From positions 111,736 through 175,735 of the forward strand of contig NZ_BAVQ01000005.1 of NCBI RefSeq assembly GCF_000524475.1: a DNA stretch of 64,000 nt, read 5' to 3'. Both the position numbers and the translations under genes were made by a program. Position 1 is the first letter of the stretch; each line of letters begins with the position of its first letter. This document shows positions 48,289-58,498 of this stretch, in pieces. The notes under the pieces were generated by a model. That model saw only the letters and a list, made by a program, of their open reading frames with translations. It was not told the origin of the DNA and did not search any database. Source of the stretch: Tomitella biformata AHU 1821 (GTDB taxonomy: Bacteria > Actinomycetota > Actinomycetes > Mycobacteriales > Mycobacteriaceae).

Positions 48289-49456
48289 ATTATCGATGGA
48301 CAAGTTTAGGGACCTGCCCCGCTTCCGGGAGATGAACCCCATCCCTATCGCGCTGATCGGCATCGGCTTGACGGTCCTGATGGTGCTGGTGGCGTTGAAC
48401 TTCGACAAACTGCCATTCGTCAACTCCTCGAAGACGTATCAAGCGGAGGTCATGGATGCGGCAGGGCTGAAGTCAGGTGATGATGTCCGCGTTGCCGGCC
48501 TGAAGGTTGGGGCCGTGGGCGGAATCGAGCTCGAGGACGAGCATGTGCTGGTCACCTTCACGGTGGACAAGAAGATCCGCCTGGGGGACAAGACCGGTGC
48601 GGACATCAAGACTGAATCGCTGCTGGGCACGCGCGGGCTGCGGGTGCGGCCTGCCGGCGCCGGGGATATCGGCAAGAATGGGCGAATCCCGTTGGCGCAC
48701 ACCACCACCCCGTATGCGTTGACCGACGCGCTCGGCGAGCTGACGACGACGGTCGAGGAGATCGACACCGATGTCGTGACCGATGCGCTGAACTCGTTCT
48801 CCGAGAATCTGCAGGACACTCCCGAGGAACTGCGCGACGCGCTCAATGGCATCACCGGGTTGTCCAAGAGCATCAGTGAGCGTGACGAGAGCTTGCGTCA
48901 GTTGATGGCGCGGGCCAACGGTGTGACGGGAGTGCTCTCGGACCGAAGCGAACAGCTGAACGCCTTGGTGCTCGACGCGAACGCGCTGTTGAGCCAGCTC
49001 GACGAGCGCAAGCAGATGCTGAGCCAGCTCATCGTCAACATCGGTGCGGTCTCGACGCAGCTGACCGGGTTCGTCCAGGACAACGAGGCGGAGATGCAGC
49101 CGACGCTGGACAAGCTGAGCCAGGTGCTGGAAGTGATGATCGCCAACCGGGACAATATCTCGGAGTCCCTAGATGGCGTGAGCAAGTACATGTACGCGCT
49201 GGGCGAGTCGGTCTCGAGTGGCCCGTACTTCCAGGCGTATATCCAGAACTTCATCAACCTGGGGCCTGGCTTCAACACCACGGACCTGCTGACGCCGCTG
49301 TTCAACCACCTGGCACAGAACACCGCGGCGGCGGCGATTCCGGCGCCCGCGGATTCGGCCGCGGCGGATCCGGGACCCGGGGCTCAGTCGCCCTTGGATT
49401 TGGTGCCCGGAGCAGCGGATGCGCTTTCCGGTATTACTGACGGAGGGGGTCGATAA
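48281..49456 (+). CDS. mce4C: Mce4C protein
   Basis: 391 residues. The anchor helix lies around residues 20-40 (PIPIALIGIGLTVLMVLVALNF). The MCE domain follows (AAGLKSGDDVRVAGLKVGAVGGIEL, TESLLGTRGLRVRPAG). A helical domain of ~200 residues leads to a Pro/Ala-rich tail (AAAAIPAPADSAAADPGPG). ATG 48281 overlaps mce4B. Its stop overlaps the mce4D ATG by one base (TAATG). Counterpart of Rv3497c. Confidence 0.93.
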   Translation: MSKLSMDKFRDLPRFREMNPIPIALIGIGLTVLMVLVALNFDKLPFVNSSKTYQAEVMDAAGLKSGDDVRVAGLKVGAVGGIELEDEHVLVTFTVDKKIRLGDKTGADIKTESLLGTRGLRVRPAGAGDIGKNGRIPLAHTTTPYALTDALGELTTTVEEIDTDVVTDALNSFSENLQDTPEELRDALNGITGLSKSISERDESLRQLMARANGVTGVLSDRSEQLNALVLDANALLSQLDERKQMLSQLIVNIGAVSTQLTGFVQDNEAEMQPTLDKLSQVLEVMIANRDNISESLDGVSKYMYALGESVSSGPYFQAYIQNFINLGPGFNTTDLLTPLFNHLAQNTAAAAIPAPADSAAADPGPGAQSPLDLVPGAADALSGITDGGGR

Positions 49457-50778
49457 TGGCGCGTGCCAAGCAACTTCGCATCGGTCTCGCGGCGCTGCTC
49501 GCCGTGCTCCTCGTGGTCGGGGTGTGGCAAGTGTGGCCCGGTGGAAGGCAGAACACCATCACGGCATACTTCACCAACGCCAGCGGGATCTATGCCGGCG
49601 ACAAGGTGGCTGTGCTGGGCGTGACCGTCGGCTCGATCGACAAGATTGAGCCCGAGGGCACCACCACCAAGATCACGATGAGCGTGGACCGCGACGTGGC
49701 GATCCCCGAAGATGCGAGCGCCTTGATTGTGGCGCAGAGCCTGGTCACGTCACGGTTCATCCAACTGACCCCGGTGCACCGTGGTGACGGGCCCCAGTTG
49801 CAGAACGGCGACGTGATCCCGGTCGAACGCACGGCGGTGCCCGTCGAGTGGGACGAGATCAAGGTGGAGCTGAGCAAGCTGACCCAGGCACTCGGTCCGG
49901 AGGGGGATGATCCGGGCGCGCTCAACAAGTTCCTGAATGTGGCGGGGGACAACCTGGACGGCAACGGTCAGCGGATCCGCGACACCTTGCGGGAGCTGTC
50001 CGCGGCGATGAGCACGGTGTCCGACGGCCGAGTCGACCTGTTCTCCACCATTCGCAACCTGCAGACCTTCGTCAGCGCGTTGTCGTCGAGCAACCAGCAG
50101 ATTGTCTCGGTGAGCGGCCATCTGGCCGCGGTCTCGGATGTGCTCGCCGCCAGCAACACCCAGCTGGACACCTCGCTCAAGAGCCTTGATGTCGCAGTCG
50201 GCGAGGTCCAACGATTCGTCACTGACAACCGAGTGGGAATCTCCGAGAACGTCGCGGACCTGTCGAAGGTGGTGGAGACGATCGCGGGCAAAAAGGAGCG
50301 ATTGGCGGAGCTGCTGCATGTGGGTCCGACGTCCTTGGTGAACTTCTACAACATCTATCAGCCGGCCCAGGGCACTTTCACCGGCGGTATCGCGCTCGAT
50401 AACACCGGCAACGTGGTGGACATGGTCTGCGGCGCGATGGGCGGTGCGGACGGTACTGGCCCGCTGGAGTCGGTGCAGAACTGCATTACGCTCCTGACCC
50501 CGATCTTTGCCGGGTTGGCGATGAACTACCCACCGGTGGGCACGAACCCGATCACCGGAGTCACCGCGATGCCGGACCAGGTCGTCTACACCGACCCAAG
50601 CCTGCACAACGTGCCGAAGCTGGAGACCCCGAGCCTGGCGCCCGGGAACACCTCCGCCGGCGATGCCGATATCCGGCAGGTGCCGACCGATGCGTCCGCA
50701 CCTGCTGCCGCGGAGCCCGCCCCCAGCGGGTTGGGCCTCGGCGACCTATTGCTCCCCGGACTCGGAGGTGGGAATTAG
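49456..50778 (+). CDS. mce4D: Mce4D protein
   Basis: 440 residues. Anchor helix near residues 8-25 (IGLAALLAVLLVVGVWQVW), MCE domain (FTNASGIYAGDKVAVLGVTVGSIDKIEPEGT, LVTSRFIQLTPV), helical domain and a C-terminal GLGLGDLLLPGLGGGN tail. It contains the common Mce TNPITGVTAMPDQVVY-like block. The stop is adjacent to the mce4E ATG. Counterpart of Rv3496c. Confidence 0.93.
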   Translation: MARAKQLRIGLAALLAVLLVVGVWQVWPGGRQNTITAYFTNASGIYAGDKVAVLGVTVGSIDKIEPEGTTTKITMSVDRDVAIPEDASALIVAQSLVTSRFIQLTPVHRGDGPQLQNGDVIPVERTAVPVEWDEIKVELSKLTQALGPEGDDPGALNKFLNVAGDNLDGNGQRIRDTLRELSAAMSTVSDGRVDLFSTIRNLQTFVSALSSSNQQIVSVSGHLAAVSDVLAASNTQLDTSLKSLDVAVGEVQRFVTDNRVGISENVADLSKVVETIAGKKERLAELLHVGPTSLVNFYNIYQPAQGTFTGGIALDNTGNVVDMVCGAMGGADGTGPLESVQNCITLLTPIFAGLAMNYPPVGTNPITGVTAMPDQVVYTDPSLHNVPKLETPSLAPGNTSAGDADIRQVPTDASAPAAAEPAPSGLGLGDLLLPGLGGGN

Positions 50779-52011
50779 ATGGCCCCGAACGCAGGCAAGC
50801 GCACGGCGGCACGCAGCCGACGCACGCTCATCACCGCGGTTGCGGCATCTTCGGCCCTGTTGATCACCGGCTGCAGCTGGGACGGGCTGAACTCGTTGCC
50901 GCTGCCGGGTGCTATCGGCACCGGGAGCAGCTCCTATGAGCTCATCGTGCAGATCGGCAGCGTGGGAACCCTGACGCAGAACTCTCCGGTGATGATCGAC
51001 GATGTCACGGTCGGCAGCATCCGGAAGTTGACGGTCAACCCAGACTGGACCGCCAAGGTGGTCATCGGCCTGGCAGAGGGCACCGAGGTGCCGCGCGGTA
51101 CCCGTGCGATGGTGGGCCAGGTCAGCCTGCTGGGCTCGCAGTTCATGGGCCTGATCCCGCCGAAGGGCGTCGCCGCGGAGGACGCGCCGCTGTTGCAGGG
51201 CGGCGACACCATCTCGATGAGCGAGAGTTCCACCGCGCCCAGCACCGAGTCCACCTTGTCGACGCTCTCCGTGGTGCTCAACGGCGGCGGGTTGGCGCAG
51301 CTCAACGACATCACGACGGAGCTGAATGCCGTGTTCGACGGGAACCAGGAGAGCATTCACGACCTGCTGCCGCAGTTGGAGTCGTTGACCGCCACCCTTG
51401 ATCGGCAGAAGGGCGACATCGTCCTCGCGATGGAGGGGGTCAACCGGCTCAGCTCCACGGTGCGCGATCAGGACGAGGTCCTTGTGGCAGCGCTGCAGGG
51501 GCTGGCCCCCGCCACGCAGGTGTTGGCGAATGAGAAGGACAACCTGGCCGGCGCCATCATGGCCCTGGGCAAGTTCAGCGGGGTGGCGGACGATGTCCTC
51601 ACCCGCAGCTCAGACGATCTGCGCGCCAACCTGGCGTCGATGGGCCCGATCCTGTCCGCGGTGGCTGACACGGGGGATGCGCTGCCGGACACCTTGAGCC
51701 TGCTGTTCACGTTCCCGTTCCCGATGGAGACGTTGTTCAACGCTATGCGCGGCGACTACACGAACTTGTGGGATGAGGTCGATCTGACCGGAGCGCGGCT
51801 GAACAGTTCATTGTTCGTCGGCAGCAACCTCTACAACTCGATGGGCGGACCGGACGCGATCGTCGGTCAGCTCAGCGGCAACTCCAACACCAAGGGGGAT
51901 CCCTTCAACCCGAAGATGCCGACCCCCGATCAGGTGGAGGACGAGTCGGCCGGCCAAATCCCCGAGCTGCAAGATCTGTTCGGACCGCTCGCAACAGGAG
52001 CAGACGAATGA
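50779..52011 (+). CDS. mce4E: Mce4E lipoprotein (LprN-like)
   Basis: 410 residues with a lipoprotein signal: basic N-terminus, hydrophobic stretch, and lipobox LITGC (Cys ~32). The MCE domain (IVQIGSVGTLTQNSPVMIDDVTVGSIRKL, VSLLGSQFMGLIPP) follows, then a helical domain. It is the only lipid-anchored member of the six Mce proteins. Its stop overlaps mce4F by four bases (ATGA). Counterpart of Rv3495c (lprN). Confidence 0.93.
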   Translation: MAPNAGKRTAARSRRTLITAVAASSALLITGCSWDGLNSLPLPGAIGTGSSSYELIVQIGSVGTLTQNSPVMIDDVTVGSIRKLTVNPDWTAKVVIGLAEGTEVPRGTRAMVGQVSLLGSQFMGLIPPKGVAAEDAPLLQGGDTISMSESSTAPSTESTLSTLSVVLNGGGLAQLNDITTELNAVFDGNQESIHDLLPQLESLTATLDRQKGDIVLAMEGVNRLSSTVRDQDEVLVAALQGLAPATQVLANEKDNLAGAIMALGKFSGVADDVLTRSSDDLRANLASMGPILSAVADTGDALPDTLSLLFTFPFPMETLFNAMRGDYTNLWDEVDLTGARLNSSLFVGSNLYNSMGGPDAIVGQLSGNSNTKGDPFNPKMPTPDQVEDESAGQIPELQDLFGPLATGADE

Positions 52012-53429
52012 TCCTCACCCGTTTTGTCCGCATCCAGCTGGCGATCTTCCTGGTGCTGACAGTGGTCGGCGTCTCCGTGATGGCCATCAAGTACGTGCAG
52101 CTGCCGGCGATGTTCGGCATCGGGCGCAACGCGGTCACGGTCCACATGCCGTCTACCGGCGGGCTCTACAAGAATGCGAATGTCACCTATCTCGGAAGCA
52201 CCGTTGGCACGGTGAAGTCGGTGGATCTGACCGCGAGCGGTGTGCAGGCGAAGGTGTCTATCGATAGCGGCGCGAATATCCCCGTGGACTCGAAGGTGTC
52301 CGTGCGCAGCGTGTCCGCGATTGGAGAGCAGTACCTCGAGTTCACCCCGCAGTCCAACGGTGGGCCTCTCATTGGCAACGGCTTCGAGGTCCCGGCGGAT
52401 CGGGTGCAGATGCCCACCGATATCGGCCCGATCCTGGATGAGGCGAATCAGCTGCTAGAGGTGATCCCCAGAGAGCAGCTGACCACCATGATCGATGAGA
52501 CGTTCCTGGCGTTCAATGATTCGGCGGGCGATCTGAAGGTGCTGATCGAGTCGGCGAAGGCCGTAATCGAGGAGGCGACCGGCAGTGTGGAGCCGACGAA
52601 GACCCTGATTGAGGAACTCGGACCGCTCCTGGACACGCAGGTGGTCAGCGGGGACGACATGCGGGCCTGGGTCAACAGCCTCGCGTCCTTCACCGGTCAG
52701 CTGGTGAAGAGCGATCCTGAGCTGCGCAGTGTGCTTGCCCAGGCGCCGGGCGCCACGTCGGTGGCGGACCAGCTGATGAAGGACATCAGCCCGACGTTGC
52801 CCCTCATGCTGGCGAACACGGTCAGCGTCGGCCAGGTGACCATGACCTACAACGACTCGATCCAGCAGTTGCTGGTGGTGTATCCGGCGCTGATGGGCGC
52901 TCTGCAGACGCTGGTGCAGAAGGCGGTTAAGGACAACAACAAGCTTCCGCTGGACTTCCACCTTGCGCTGAACGACCCACAAGGCTGCAGCATGGGCTAC
53001 CTGAGCCCAGAGCAGCGGCGGCCGGCGAATGACGTCACGATCCCCGTCACGCCCGATGGCATCTATTGCCGGATTCCCCAGGACGCCCAGATGTCCGTCC
53101 GCGGCGCCCGGAACGCGCCGTGCCCGCTGACTCCGGGCAAGCGTGCGCCGACACCGGCGCTGTGCGAGGACTCGACGGGCTATGTGCCCCTCGGCGAGCC
53201 GACCCCGCCATTCGGGCCGGCCCAGCCGGACGTGCCGGGTGCGGAGATCACGCCGTATCAGGAGTTTGGGCAGGTGGGCACGGCGTCCTACGATCCCGGC
53301 ACCGGCCAGTATGTCGCGCCGAATGGCGAGGTGTACGCGGACAGTAGTCTGGTCCCGAGTGGGGCCAATGGGGCTACCAGCGCCCCCGCCGATTCTTGGC
53401 AGGCCATGTTGTCCACACCATCGAACTAA
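52008..53429 (+). CDS. mce4F: Mce4F protein
   Basis: 473 residues. Anchor helix near the N-terminus (RIQLAIFLVLTVVGVSVMAIKYV), MCE domain (TGGLYKNANVTYLGSTVGTVKSVDLTASG, VSAIGEQYLEFTP), long helical domain, and a C-terminal Pro-rich region (PLGEPTPPFGPAQPDVPGAEITPYQEF). The block CSMGYLSPEQRRPANDVTIPVTPDGIYCRIPQDA is conserved in Mce F proteins. Last of the six mce genes. Counterpart of Rv3494c. Confidence 0.93.
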   Translation: MILTRFVRIQLAIFLVLTVVGVSVMAIKYVQLPAMFGIGRNAVTVHMPSTGGLYKNANVTYLGSTVGTVKSVDLTASGVQAKVSIDSGANIPVDSKVSVRSVSAIGEQYLEFTPQSNGGPLIGNGFEVPADRVQMPTDIGPILDEANQLLEVIPREQLTTMIDETFLAFNDSAGDLKVLIESAKAVIEEATGSVEPTKTLIEELGPLLDTQVVSGDDMRAWVNSLASFTGQLVKSDPELRSVLAQAPGATSVADQLMKDISPTLPLMLANTVSVGQVTMTYNDSIQQLLVVYPALMGALQTLVQKAVKDNNKLPLDFHLALNDPQGCSMGYLSPEQRRPANDVTIPVTPDGIYCRIPQDAQMSVRGARNAPCPLTPGKRAPTPALCEDSTGYVPLGEPTPPFGPAQPDVPGAEITPYQEFGQVGTASYDPGTGQYVAPNGEVYADSSLVPSGANGATSAPADSWQAMLSTPSN

Positions 53430-53437
53430 GGCTTTAA

Positions 53438-54001
53438 GTGATATCTAAAGGTAATGAGCCAGGCGAGATAGCACCGGACGAGGTGGTCCCGGCGACACCG
53501 ACGGCGAAAGCGAAACCAGCGCTGCTCGACCTGGCGCTGCCCATCATTGTGGGGGTCCTCGTCGTGGCGATGGTGATCGCCTGCGGGTTCTTGATCAAGA
53601 AGAAGGCCGACCTCTCGCACCAAGCGGACGTCCGCGGCTGCTTTCTGGCCGCGGCGGAGACCTCGGTCAACGACATCGTGAACGTGTCGGCTGCGAACAT
53701 CGACGAGAAGATCGGGTCCATCCTCGATGGGTCCACCGGTGCCTACCGGGACCAGTTCGAAGGCGCCAGCGAGCAATTCGCGTCCATGGCGAGGGAGGTC
53801 GACGCGACATCGGAGGGCTCGATCGTGACCTCTGCGGTGGAGGACAACACAGACACCTCCGGGACGGTGCTGGTGGTTGCGATGTCGACGGTGACCAACA
53901 CGAACACCCCGGAGCCCAAGGTGGCTTACTTTCGGATGCGCGTGACCGTGGACAAGGTTGATGGACAGTGCAAGACCTCCAACGTCGAGTACGTGATCTG
54001 A
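53438..54001 (+). CDS. Mce-associated membrane protein (Mas, first copy)
   Basis: 187 residues; a single membrane helix (~30-50, LALPIIVGVLVVAMVIACGFLI) and an extracytoplasmic NTF2-like domain typical of Mce-associated proteins (DIVNVSAANIDEKIGSILDGSTGAYRDQF, then VVAMSTVTNTNTPEPKVAYFRMRVTV). Corresponds to Rv3493c. GTG 53438 follows mce4F by eight bases. Its stop overlaps the next start by one base (TGATG). Confidence 0.87.
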   Translation: MISKGNEPGEIAPDEVVPATPTAKAKPALLDLALPIIVGVLVVAMVIACGFLIKKKADLSHQADVRGCFLAAAETSVNDIVNVSAANIDEKIGSILDGSTGAYRDQFEGASEQFASMAREVDATSEGSIVTSAVEDNTDTSGTVLVVAMSTVTNTNTPEPKVAYFRMRVTVDKVDGQCKTSNVEYVI

Positions 54002-54513
54002 TGGCCGACACAGTGGCAGGGGAGCGAATGTCGAGGTTGGCGAAGGGGCTCACAGCAGGGTTGTGCGTCGCAGTGTTGGTTGTCGGCGCCATCCTGGGGT
54101 GGCTGTTGTACTCGACGAGCTCCACGCAGGCCGCAGTGGAGGCGCGGGCGGAGGCGCCCGCTGCGGCGGCGGCACAGGTGCAGCTGATGTTCGCGTTCGA
54201 CCATGGCTCGGTTCGCGATGAGATGGCGCGCGCGTTAGAGGGCACGACGGGGGATTTCCATCAGGAGTTCGAGGATGAGATCAACACAAACGTGATCCCC
54301 AATGCGGAGGCCCACGCCACAACGGTGACCGCGACAGTCATCGCGCAGGCCGCGGTGGAGTCCACAAAGGACGCTGCGACCGTGCTGGTGTACGTCAATC
54401 AGGTCGTCAATGCGGACACCGGGCCCAAGGCCACGTTCACGCCGAGCCGCCTCCTGGTGGACATGGCCAAGGCGGACGGGGTCTGGAAGGTGAGCGGGCT
54501 GGACGCGGTCTAA
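54001..54513 (+). CDS. Mce-associated membrane protein (Mas, second copy)
   Basis: 170 residues; N-terminal helix (~16-38, LTAGLCVAVLVVGAILGWLLY) then a domain like the first copy (FAFDHGSVRDEMARALEGTTGDFHQEFEDEI, VLVYVNQVVNADTGP). Corresponds to Rv3492c. Last gene of the mce4 operon. It converges on otsA with only one base between the stops, leaving no room for a dedicated terminator. Confidence 0.86.
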   Translation: MADTVAGERMSRLAKGLTAGLCVAVLVVGAILGWLLYSTSSTQAAVEARAEAPAAAAAQVQLMFAFDHGSVRDEMARALEGTTGDFHQEFEDEINTNVIPNAEAHATTVTATVIAQAAVESTKDAATVLVYVNQVVNADTGPKATFTPSRLLVDMAKADGVWKVSGLDAV

Positions 54514-54514
54514 C

Positions 54515-55987
54515 CTAGCTGGTGCCAGCCTCTGGCGGTGTGGCATCGCCTGGCGACGTCTCCCGTGGGGTGGGCCCACGCAGCGTGTCGAGGAACAAGC
54601 GGGCCCACCGGTTCACATCGTGGGTGAGCACCTGGCGGCGCATCGCGCGCATGCGGCGGTGCGTCTCCTCGCGGCTCTGGCCCATGGCCTCGACCAAGGT
54701 GTCCTTCATGCCGTCGAGGTCGTGCGGATTCACAAGATAGGCATTCTTGAGCTCGGCCGCCGCGCCCGCGAACTCGCTGAGGACCAGGGAGCCGCCCAGG
54801 GTGGTGTTGCAGGCGACGTACTCCTTGGCGACGAGGTTCATTCCGTCGCGTAGCGGGGTCACCAGCATGATGTCGGCGGCCACGAAAAACGCGACCAGCT
54901 CGTGGCGGTCGATGGCCCGGTGCATGTACTGCACGACGGGGCTGCCCACCTCGCTGTACTCGCCGTTGATGCGGCCGACCTGCTCCTCGATGGAGCGTCG
55001 CATGATGGCGTAGTTCTGCACGCGCTCGCGGCTGGGTGTGGCGAGCTGGAGCATCACGAAGGCCGCGGGGTCTAGGCGATTCTCCTCCAGCAGCTCGCGG
55101 ATGGCGTGCAGCCGGATGTCGATGCCCTTGGTGTAGTCGAGCCGGTCGATGCCGAGCATCAGGCATTCCGGGTTGCCCAGCTGCGCTCTGATCTCGGCCG
55201 CCCGGGCCCGGACCGACTTCGAGCGTGCCAGCCTGTCCAGCTCGGCCGCGTTGATGGAGATGGGGAACGCGCCGACGTTGACGGTGCGCTCGCCATAGGT
55301 GATGGTGCCGTGCTTGGAGGCCGGGCGGATGCTGCCCCGGCTGGTCGGCAAGTTCAGCAGCTTCCGCGCCAAGATCATGAAGTTCTCTGCGCCGCCGGGC
55401 ATTTGGAACCCGATCAGGTCCGCGCCCAGCATCCCCTCGATGACGGACTTGCGCCACGGCAGCTGCATGAACAGCTCCACCGGCGGGAACGGGATGTGGA
55501 GGAAGAACCCAATAGTCAGGTCGGGACGTAGCTCTCGGAGCATGCGGGGGACCAGTTGCAGTTGGTAGTCCTGCACCCAGACGGTGGCGCCGGTGGCCGC
55601 GGTGGCCGCGGTGGCCTCGGCGAAACGACGATTGACGTCGACGTAGCTGTTCCACCACGCCCGCTCGAAGACCGGCTTCACGATGAGGTCGTGGTACAGC
55701 GGCCACAGCGTCGCGTTGGAGAAGCCCTCGTAGTAGCGCTCGAAATCGTCGCTGTCGAGCGTCACCGGGTAGAGCTGGAGGCCGTTCTCGGTGATGGGGT
55801 CAAGCTTGGTGTCCGTCACTCCGGGCCACCCCACCCAGGCACCGGCGTTGGTGCGCAAGATCGGCTCCAGCGCGGTCACCAGTCCGCCCGGCGACTGCTT
55901 CCACCGGTGGGTGCCGTCGGGCAGTTGCTCGAGGTCGACGGGCAGCCGGTTAGCCACTACGACGAAATCCGATGTGCCTGACTGCAT
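54515..55987 (-). CDS. otsA: Trehalose-6-phosphate synthase OtsA
   Basis: GT20 glucosyltransferase joining UDP-glucose and glucose-6-phosphate; the first step of trehalose synthesis. 490 residues with the family blocks [43 protein letters not shown] (donor/acceptor region), [37 protein letters not shown], and [14 protein letters not shown] with the LSEFAGAA segment near the end. ATG 55987 starts just before the conserved N-terminal strand. Counterpart of Rv3490. No OtsB is in the window. Confidence 0.95.
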   Translation of the reverse strand: MQSGTSDFVVVANRLPVDLEQLPDGTHRWKQSPGGLVTALEPILRTNAGAWVGWPGVTDTKLDPITENGLQLYPVTLDSDDFERYYEGFSNATLWPLYHDLIVKPVFERAWWNSYVDVNRRFAEATAATAATGATVWVQDYQLQLVPRMLRELRPDLTIGFFLHIPFPPVELFMQLPWRKSVIEGMLGADLIGFQMPGGAENFMILARKLLNLPTSRGSIRPASKHGTITYGERTVNVGAFPISINAAELDRLARSKSVRARAAEIRAQLGNPECLMLGIDRLDYTKGIDIRLHAIRELLEENRLDPAAFVMLQLATPSRERVQNYAIMRRSIEEQVGRINGEYSEVGSPVVQYMHRAIDRHELVAFFVAADIMLVTPLRDGMNLVAKEYVACNTTLGGSLVLSEFAGAAAELKNAYLVNPHDLDGMKDTLVEAMGQSREETHRRMRAMRRQVLTHDVNRWARLFLDTLRGPTPRETSPGDATPPEAGTS

Positions 55988-56055
55988 AGCGCGCGCCGCC
56001 CTCCGGGTTGATGACGCCTGATTATGACAGTAACGCCTCCAGTCTGGGGCGAGGC

Positions 56056-56244
56056 TTACTCGTCGGGCGTGGTGGGGCCGATTCCCAGCATCGAGAACAG
56101 CATCCGGCACTCGTCGGCATCTTCGGCGAAGGAGGCGACCACGCGCTGGGCCTGAATGATGGTGACCTCCTCGGGGGGCAGGATCTCCTCGCCCTCGAGC
56201 GGGTCTTCGTTGATTGCTTCGGTCTTGTTGCTGTTGGCTGTCAT
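56056..56244 (-). CDS. Small acidic conserved protein (Rv3489-like)
   Basis: A 62-residue acidic protein beginning [15 protein letters not shown], with [38 protein letters not shown]. No signal peptide or membrane helix. ATG 56244 has a near-consensus GGAGGAACCACC just upstream, favouring this start over an in-frame ATG at 56304. It lies 68 bases upstream of otsA on the same strand, where M. tuberculosis also has a small protein (Rv3489). Function unknown. Confidence 0.72.
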   Translation of the reverse strand: MTANSNKTEAINEDPLEGEEILPPEEVTIIQAQRVVASFAEDADECRMLFSMLGIGPTTPDE

Positions 56245-56316
56245 GGTGGTTCCTCCAAGTTTTCGGGTGAGCCCGGGGATGGGCCGCGCCGGGGGCTCGC
56301 GCAATTCGATACGACT

Positions 56317-57924
56317 CTAGGAGAGATTGCCCTGGTTTCGCCACCTAGGCCCTGGACGGCTCGGTCCGGGGGAGGCGGGGCGGTGGGCAAATTTACGGGG
56401 TTCGCGCTGCCGCGGCTGCGCAGGTCGGGGCGAAGGTGGCCGGATGCGACGGCGGACGATGGGCCGGCGCAGGCTCGCCGCGCGTTCCAGGATGCGTGGT
56501 CGGCGCAGCACGCGGGCGCACCATTCGCCCAGCACGACGCCGGCGGCGAGACCTGCGCCGACGCCCATCGCCGAGACGAGGTCGGTGAATCCGGTGGTGG
56601 TGTCCTCATTGAGGATCGAGTACAGGCCGCGGTAGATGGCCAGGCCCGGGAGCAGGGGGGTGATGCCGGCGATGCCGACGATCACCGGCGGGGTCAGGGC
56701 TCGGCGGGCCAGCAGGCCGCCGGCGAGGCCGATGATGGTGGCGGCCGCGGCGGCGCTGAGCACCTGGCCGACGCCGAAGTGGCCCGCCAGGATCAAGGCG
56801 CCGGTGCCGGCCGCGCCCGAGACGAAGGCGACGACCGTCGCGCGGACCTCCGCGTAGCAGGCCAGGGCGAAGCAGGCGGCGGTCAAGGCACCCGCCGCCA
56901 TCTGGGCCGGCAGTTGGGTGAGGTTGCCGGAGAACTGGTCGGCGGTGATCGCGGGGAGGGCGAAGCCGACCGCGGCGGCGGTGCGCAATCCAATCGCGAC
57001 GCCCGCGATGATGCCGCCCGTCATCATGAGGACCTCGAAGAACCGGCCGGCCGCGGTGACGGGAGCCCCTGTGATGGCATCCTGCACCGAGCCGACCAGG
57101 GATAACCCCGAGAGGAGCACGACGACACCCGAGGCGATCACCAGCGACGGCCGGATCTGCAGGTCCAGATGCTCGCGCATCGCATATAGCGCCGAGGCGG
57201 GCACGGTGGCGATGAAGCCGCCGATGACCTGCTGGAAGAACGCCGGCAGGCCGTGCCCATCGAGCCACCGGTTGGCCATCTGGATCATCAGCGTGGCGAG
57301 GAAGGAGGCGGCGATGATCGCCAGGCCGCCGCCGAGCAGCCAGGCCACCGACGCGGCCATTCCGGCCCACGCGCCCGTGGCGACCCACTGCGGGTACGGA
57401 TGCCCGCTAGCGGTGATGTCGTGGAGGGTCTGGGCAGCTTGCTCCGGGGTCGCGGCGCCCCGGCGGATGCGGCGCACCAGTCGGTCGACGGCCGCCAGCC
57501 GGGTGAAGTCATGCGTCCGGTACTTGACGATCCGAATCGAGCCGGCGGGCGGCAGGGTGGGGCCGCGTCGGGCGCTGATCGCGATCGAGTTGTAGGTGAT
57601 GTCGACGTCGCACTCGGTGAGGCCGTAGGCGGCGGCGACTTGCTCCACCTGGACCATGGTGTCGATCGCGCCGGTGCCCGAGGCCAGCAGCACCTCGCCG
57701 ACCCAGCTGGCCAGGCGCAGGACCTCGGTGACGGCGATGTTGTCCGTCAGGTCGATCGGCTGCAGCGGGGAGGGTGGCGGGGCGACCGTGTCGACAGTCG
57801 CGCGTCGAACTGGGCGGTTGCGGATCGTGTCGACGAGTCTGCGCAGCGGGGAAGGCGGCACCGGAGCCTCGTGCGCTGTGGTGGCGACTATCTCGGGGAG
57901 CTGGGGGTCGTCAGTCTCGGACAA
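56317..57924 (-). CDS. Threonine/serine exporter (ThrE family)
   Basis: A 535-residue protein with the ThrE two-part fold: a soluble N-terminal part (~70-220, [34 protein letters not shown] and [13 protein letters not shown]) and a C-terminal region of about ten helices. ThrE of Corynebacterium exports threonine and serine. Start uncertain: a TTG at 57924 overlaps the preceding gene by 14 bases and fits family length; GTG codons further inside are alternatives, and an open frame continues upstream. The C-terminal tail is Arg/Pro rich. Followed by the small acidic protein and otsA. Confidence 0.83.
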   Translation of the reverse strand: MSETDDPQLPEIVATTAHEAPVPPSPLRRLVDTIRNRPVRRATVDTVAPPPSPLQPIDLTDNIAVTEVLRLASWVGEVLLASGTGAIDTMVQVEQVAAAYGLTECDVDITYNSIAISARRGPTLPPAGSIRIVKYRTHDFTRLAAVDRLVRRIRRGAATPEQAAQTLHDITASGHPYPQWVATGAWAGMAASVAWLLGGGLAIIAASFLATLMIQMANRWLDGHGLPAFFQQVIGGFIATVPASALYAMREHLDLQIRPSLVIASGVVVLLSGLSLVGSVQDAITGAPVTAAGRFFEVLMMTGGIIAGVAIGLRTAAAVGFALPAITADQFSGNLTQLPAQMAAGALTAACFALACYAEVRATVVAFVSGAAGTGALILAGHFGVGQVLSAAAAATIIGLAGGLLARRALTPPVIVGIAGITPLLPGLAIYRGLYSILNEDTTTGFTDLVSAMGVGAGLAAGVVLGEWCARVLRRPRILERAASLRRPIVRRRIRPPSPRPAQPRQREPRKFAHRPASPGPSRPGPRWRNQGNLS

Positions 57925-58297
57925 GGTCCCCGGACCCGAGCCCCGTCGCGGTGAGGGCCGTCTCGACGTCGGGGTGGATGAAGACCGACACGACCTGGTC
58001 GTTGTCCACCCGGAATGCGATCGCCAATGGGCGGCGGTCGGTGTCCGGGCCGCCGGCGAGCGAGCCTGCGGCCTCGCCGGACGTGACGACGACGGCGCCG
58101 CTGACATAGGCGTGCTCGAGGGAGACCGTCGTGTTGGACTCAGCGGCCCAATCCAACAGCGCGACGAGGCCCTGGCTGCCGCCCTCCGCGCTGGAGATCT
58201 CGATGCCGTCGCTGGACAGTTCGACCAGCGTGTCGGAGTCGCCGTCATTGAGGGCGTCCTGCCAGGCCAAGACCGTCGCGTACTCGGATGTGCTCAT
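57911..58297 (-). CDS. SnoaL-like / NTF2-fold small protein
   Basis: A 128-residue protein with the alpha+beta NTF2-like pattern: YATVLAWQDALNDGDSDTLVELSSDGIEISS, GGSQGLVALLDWAAESN, VSLEHAYVSGAVVVTSGEA and VVSVFIHPDVETALTATGL. No catalytic residues can be assigned. ATG 58297 is used. Its 3' end overlaps the presumed start of the ThrE-type gene by 14 bases, suggesting co-expression. Function unknown. Confidence 0.72.
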   Translation of the reverse strand: MSTSEYATVLAWQDALNDGDSDTLVELSSDGIEISSAEGGSQGLVALLDWAAESNTTVSLEHAYVSGAVVVTSGEAAGSLAGGPDTDRRPLAIAFRVDNDQVVSVFIHPDVETALTATGLGSGDLVRD

Positions 58298-58420
58298 GAG
58301 TACCAACGTAGTGCTTGGACCGTGCGGGTACTAGTGAGACGCCGCAGTCCGACGTGCTGGGGCGGGGATTCGGCGTCAGCGCCGGCAGCGGTTACCATGT
58401 GGGTCGGTTTACGGGCCGGT

Positions 58421-58493
58421 GCTGGAGTGGCGCAATTGGTAGCGCACCCGACTTGTAATCGGGCGGTTGAGGGTTCAAGTCCCTTCTCCAGCT
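58421..58493 (+). tRNA. tRNA-Thr (anticodon TGT)
   Basis: 73-base cloverleaf. Acceptor GCTGGAG pairs with CTCCAGC (58486-58492) with discriminator T. The D arm contains GGCGCAATTGGTAGCGC. The anticodon stem CCCGA/TCGGG holds the loop CTTGTAA, so the anticodon is TGT. T arm GAGGG-TTCAAGT-CCCTT. CCA is not encoded. Confidence 0.95.
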
Positions 58494-58498
58494 CAACG

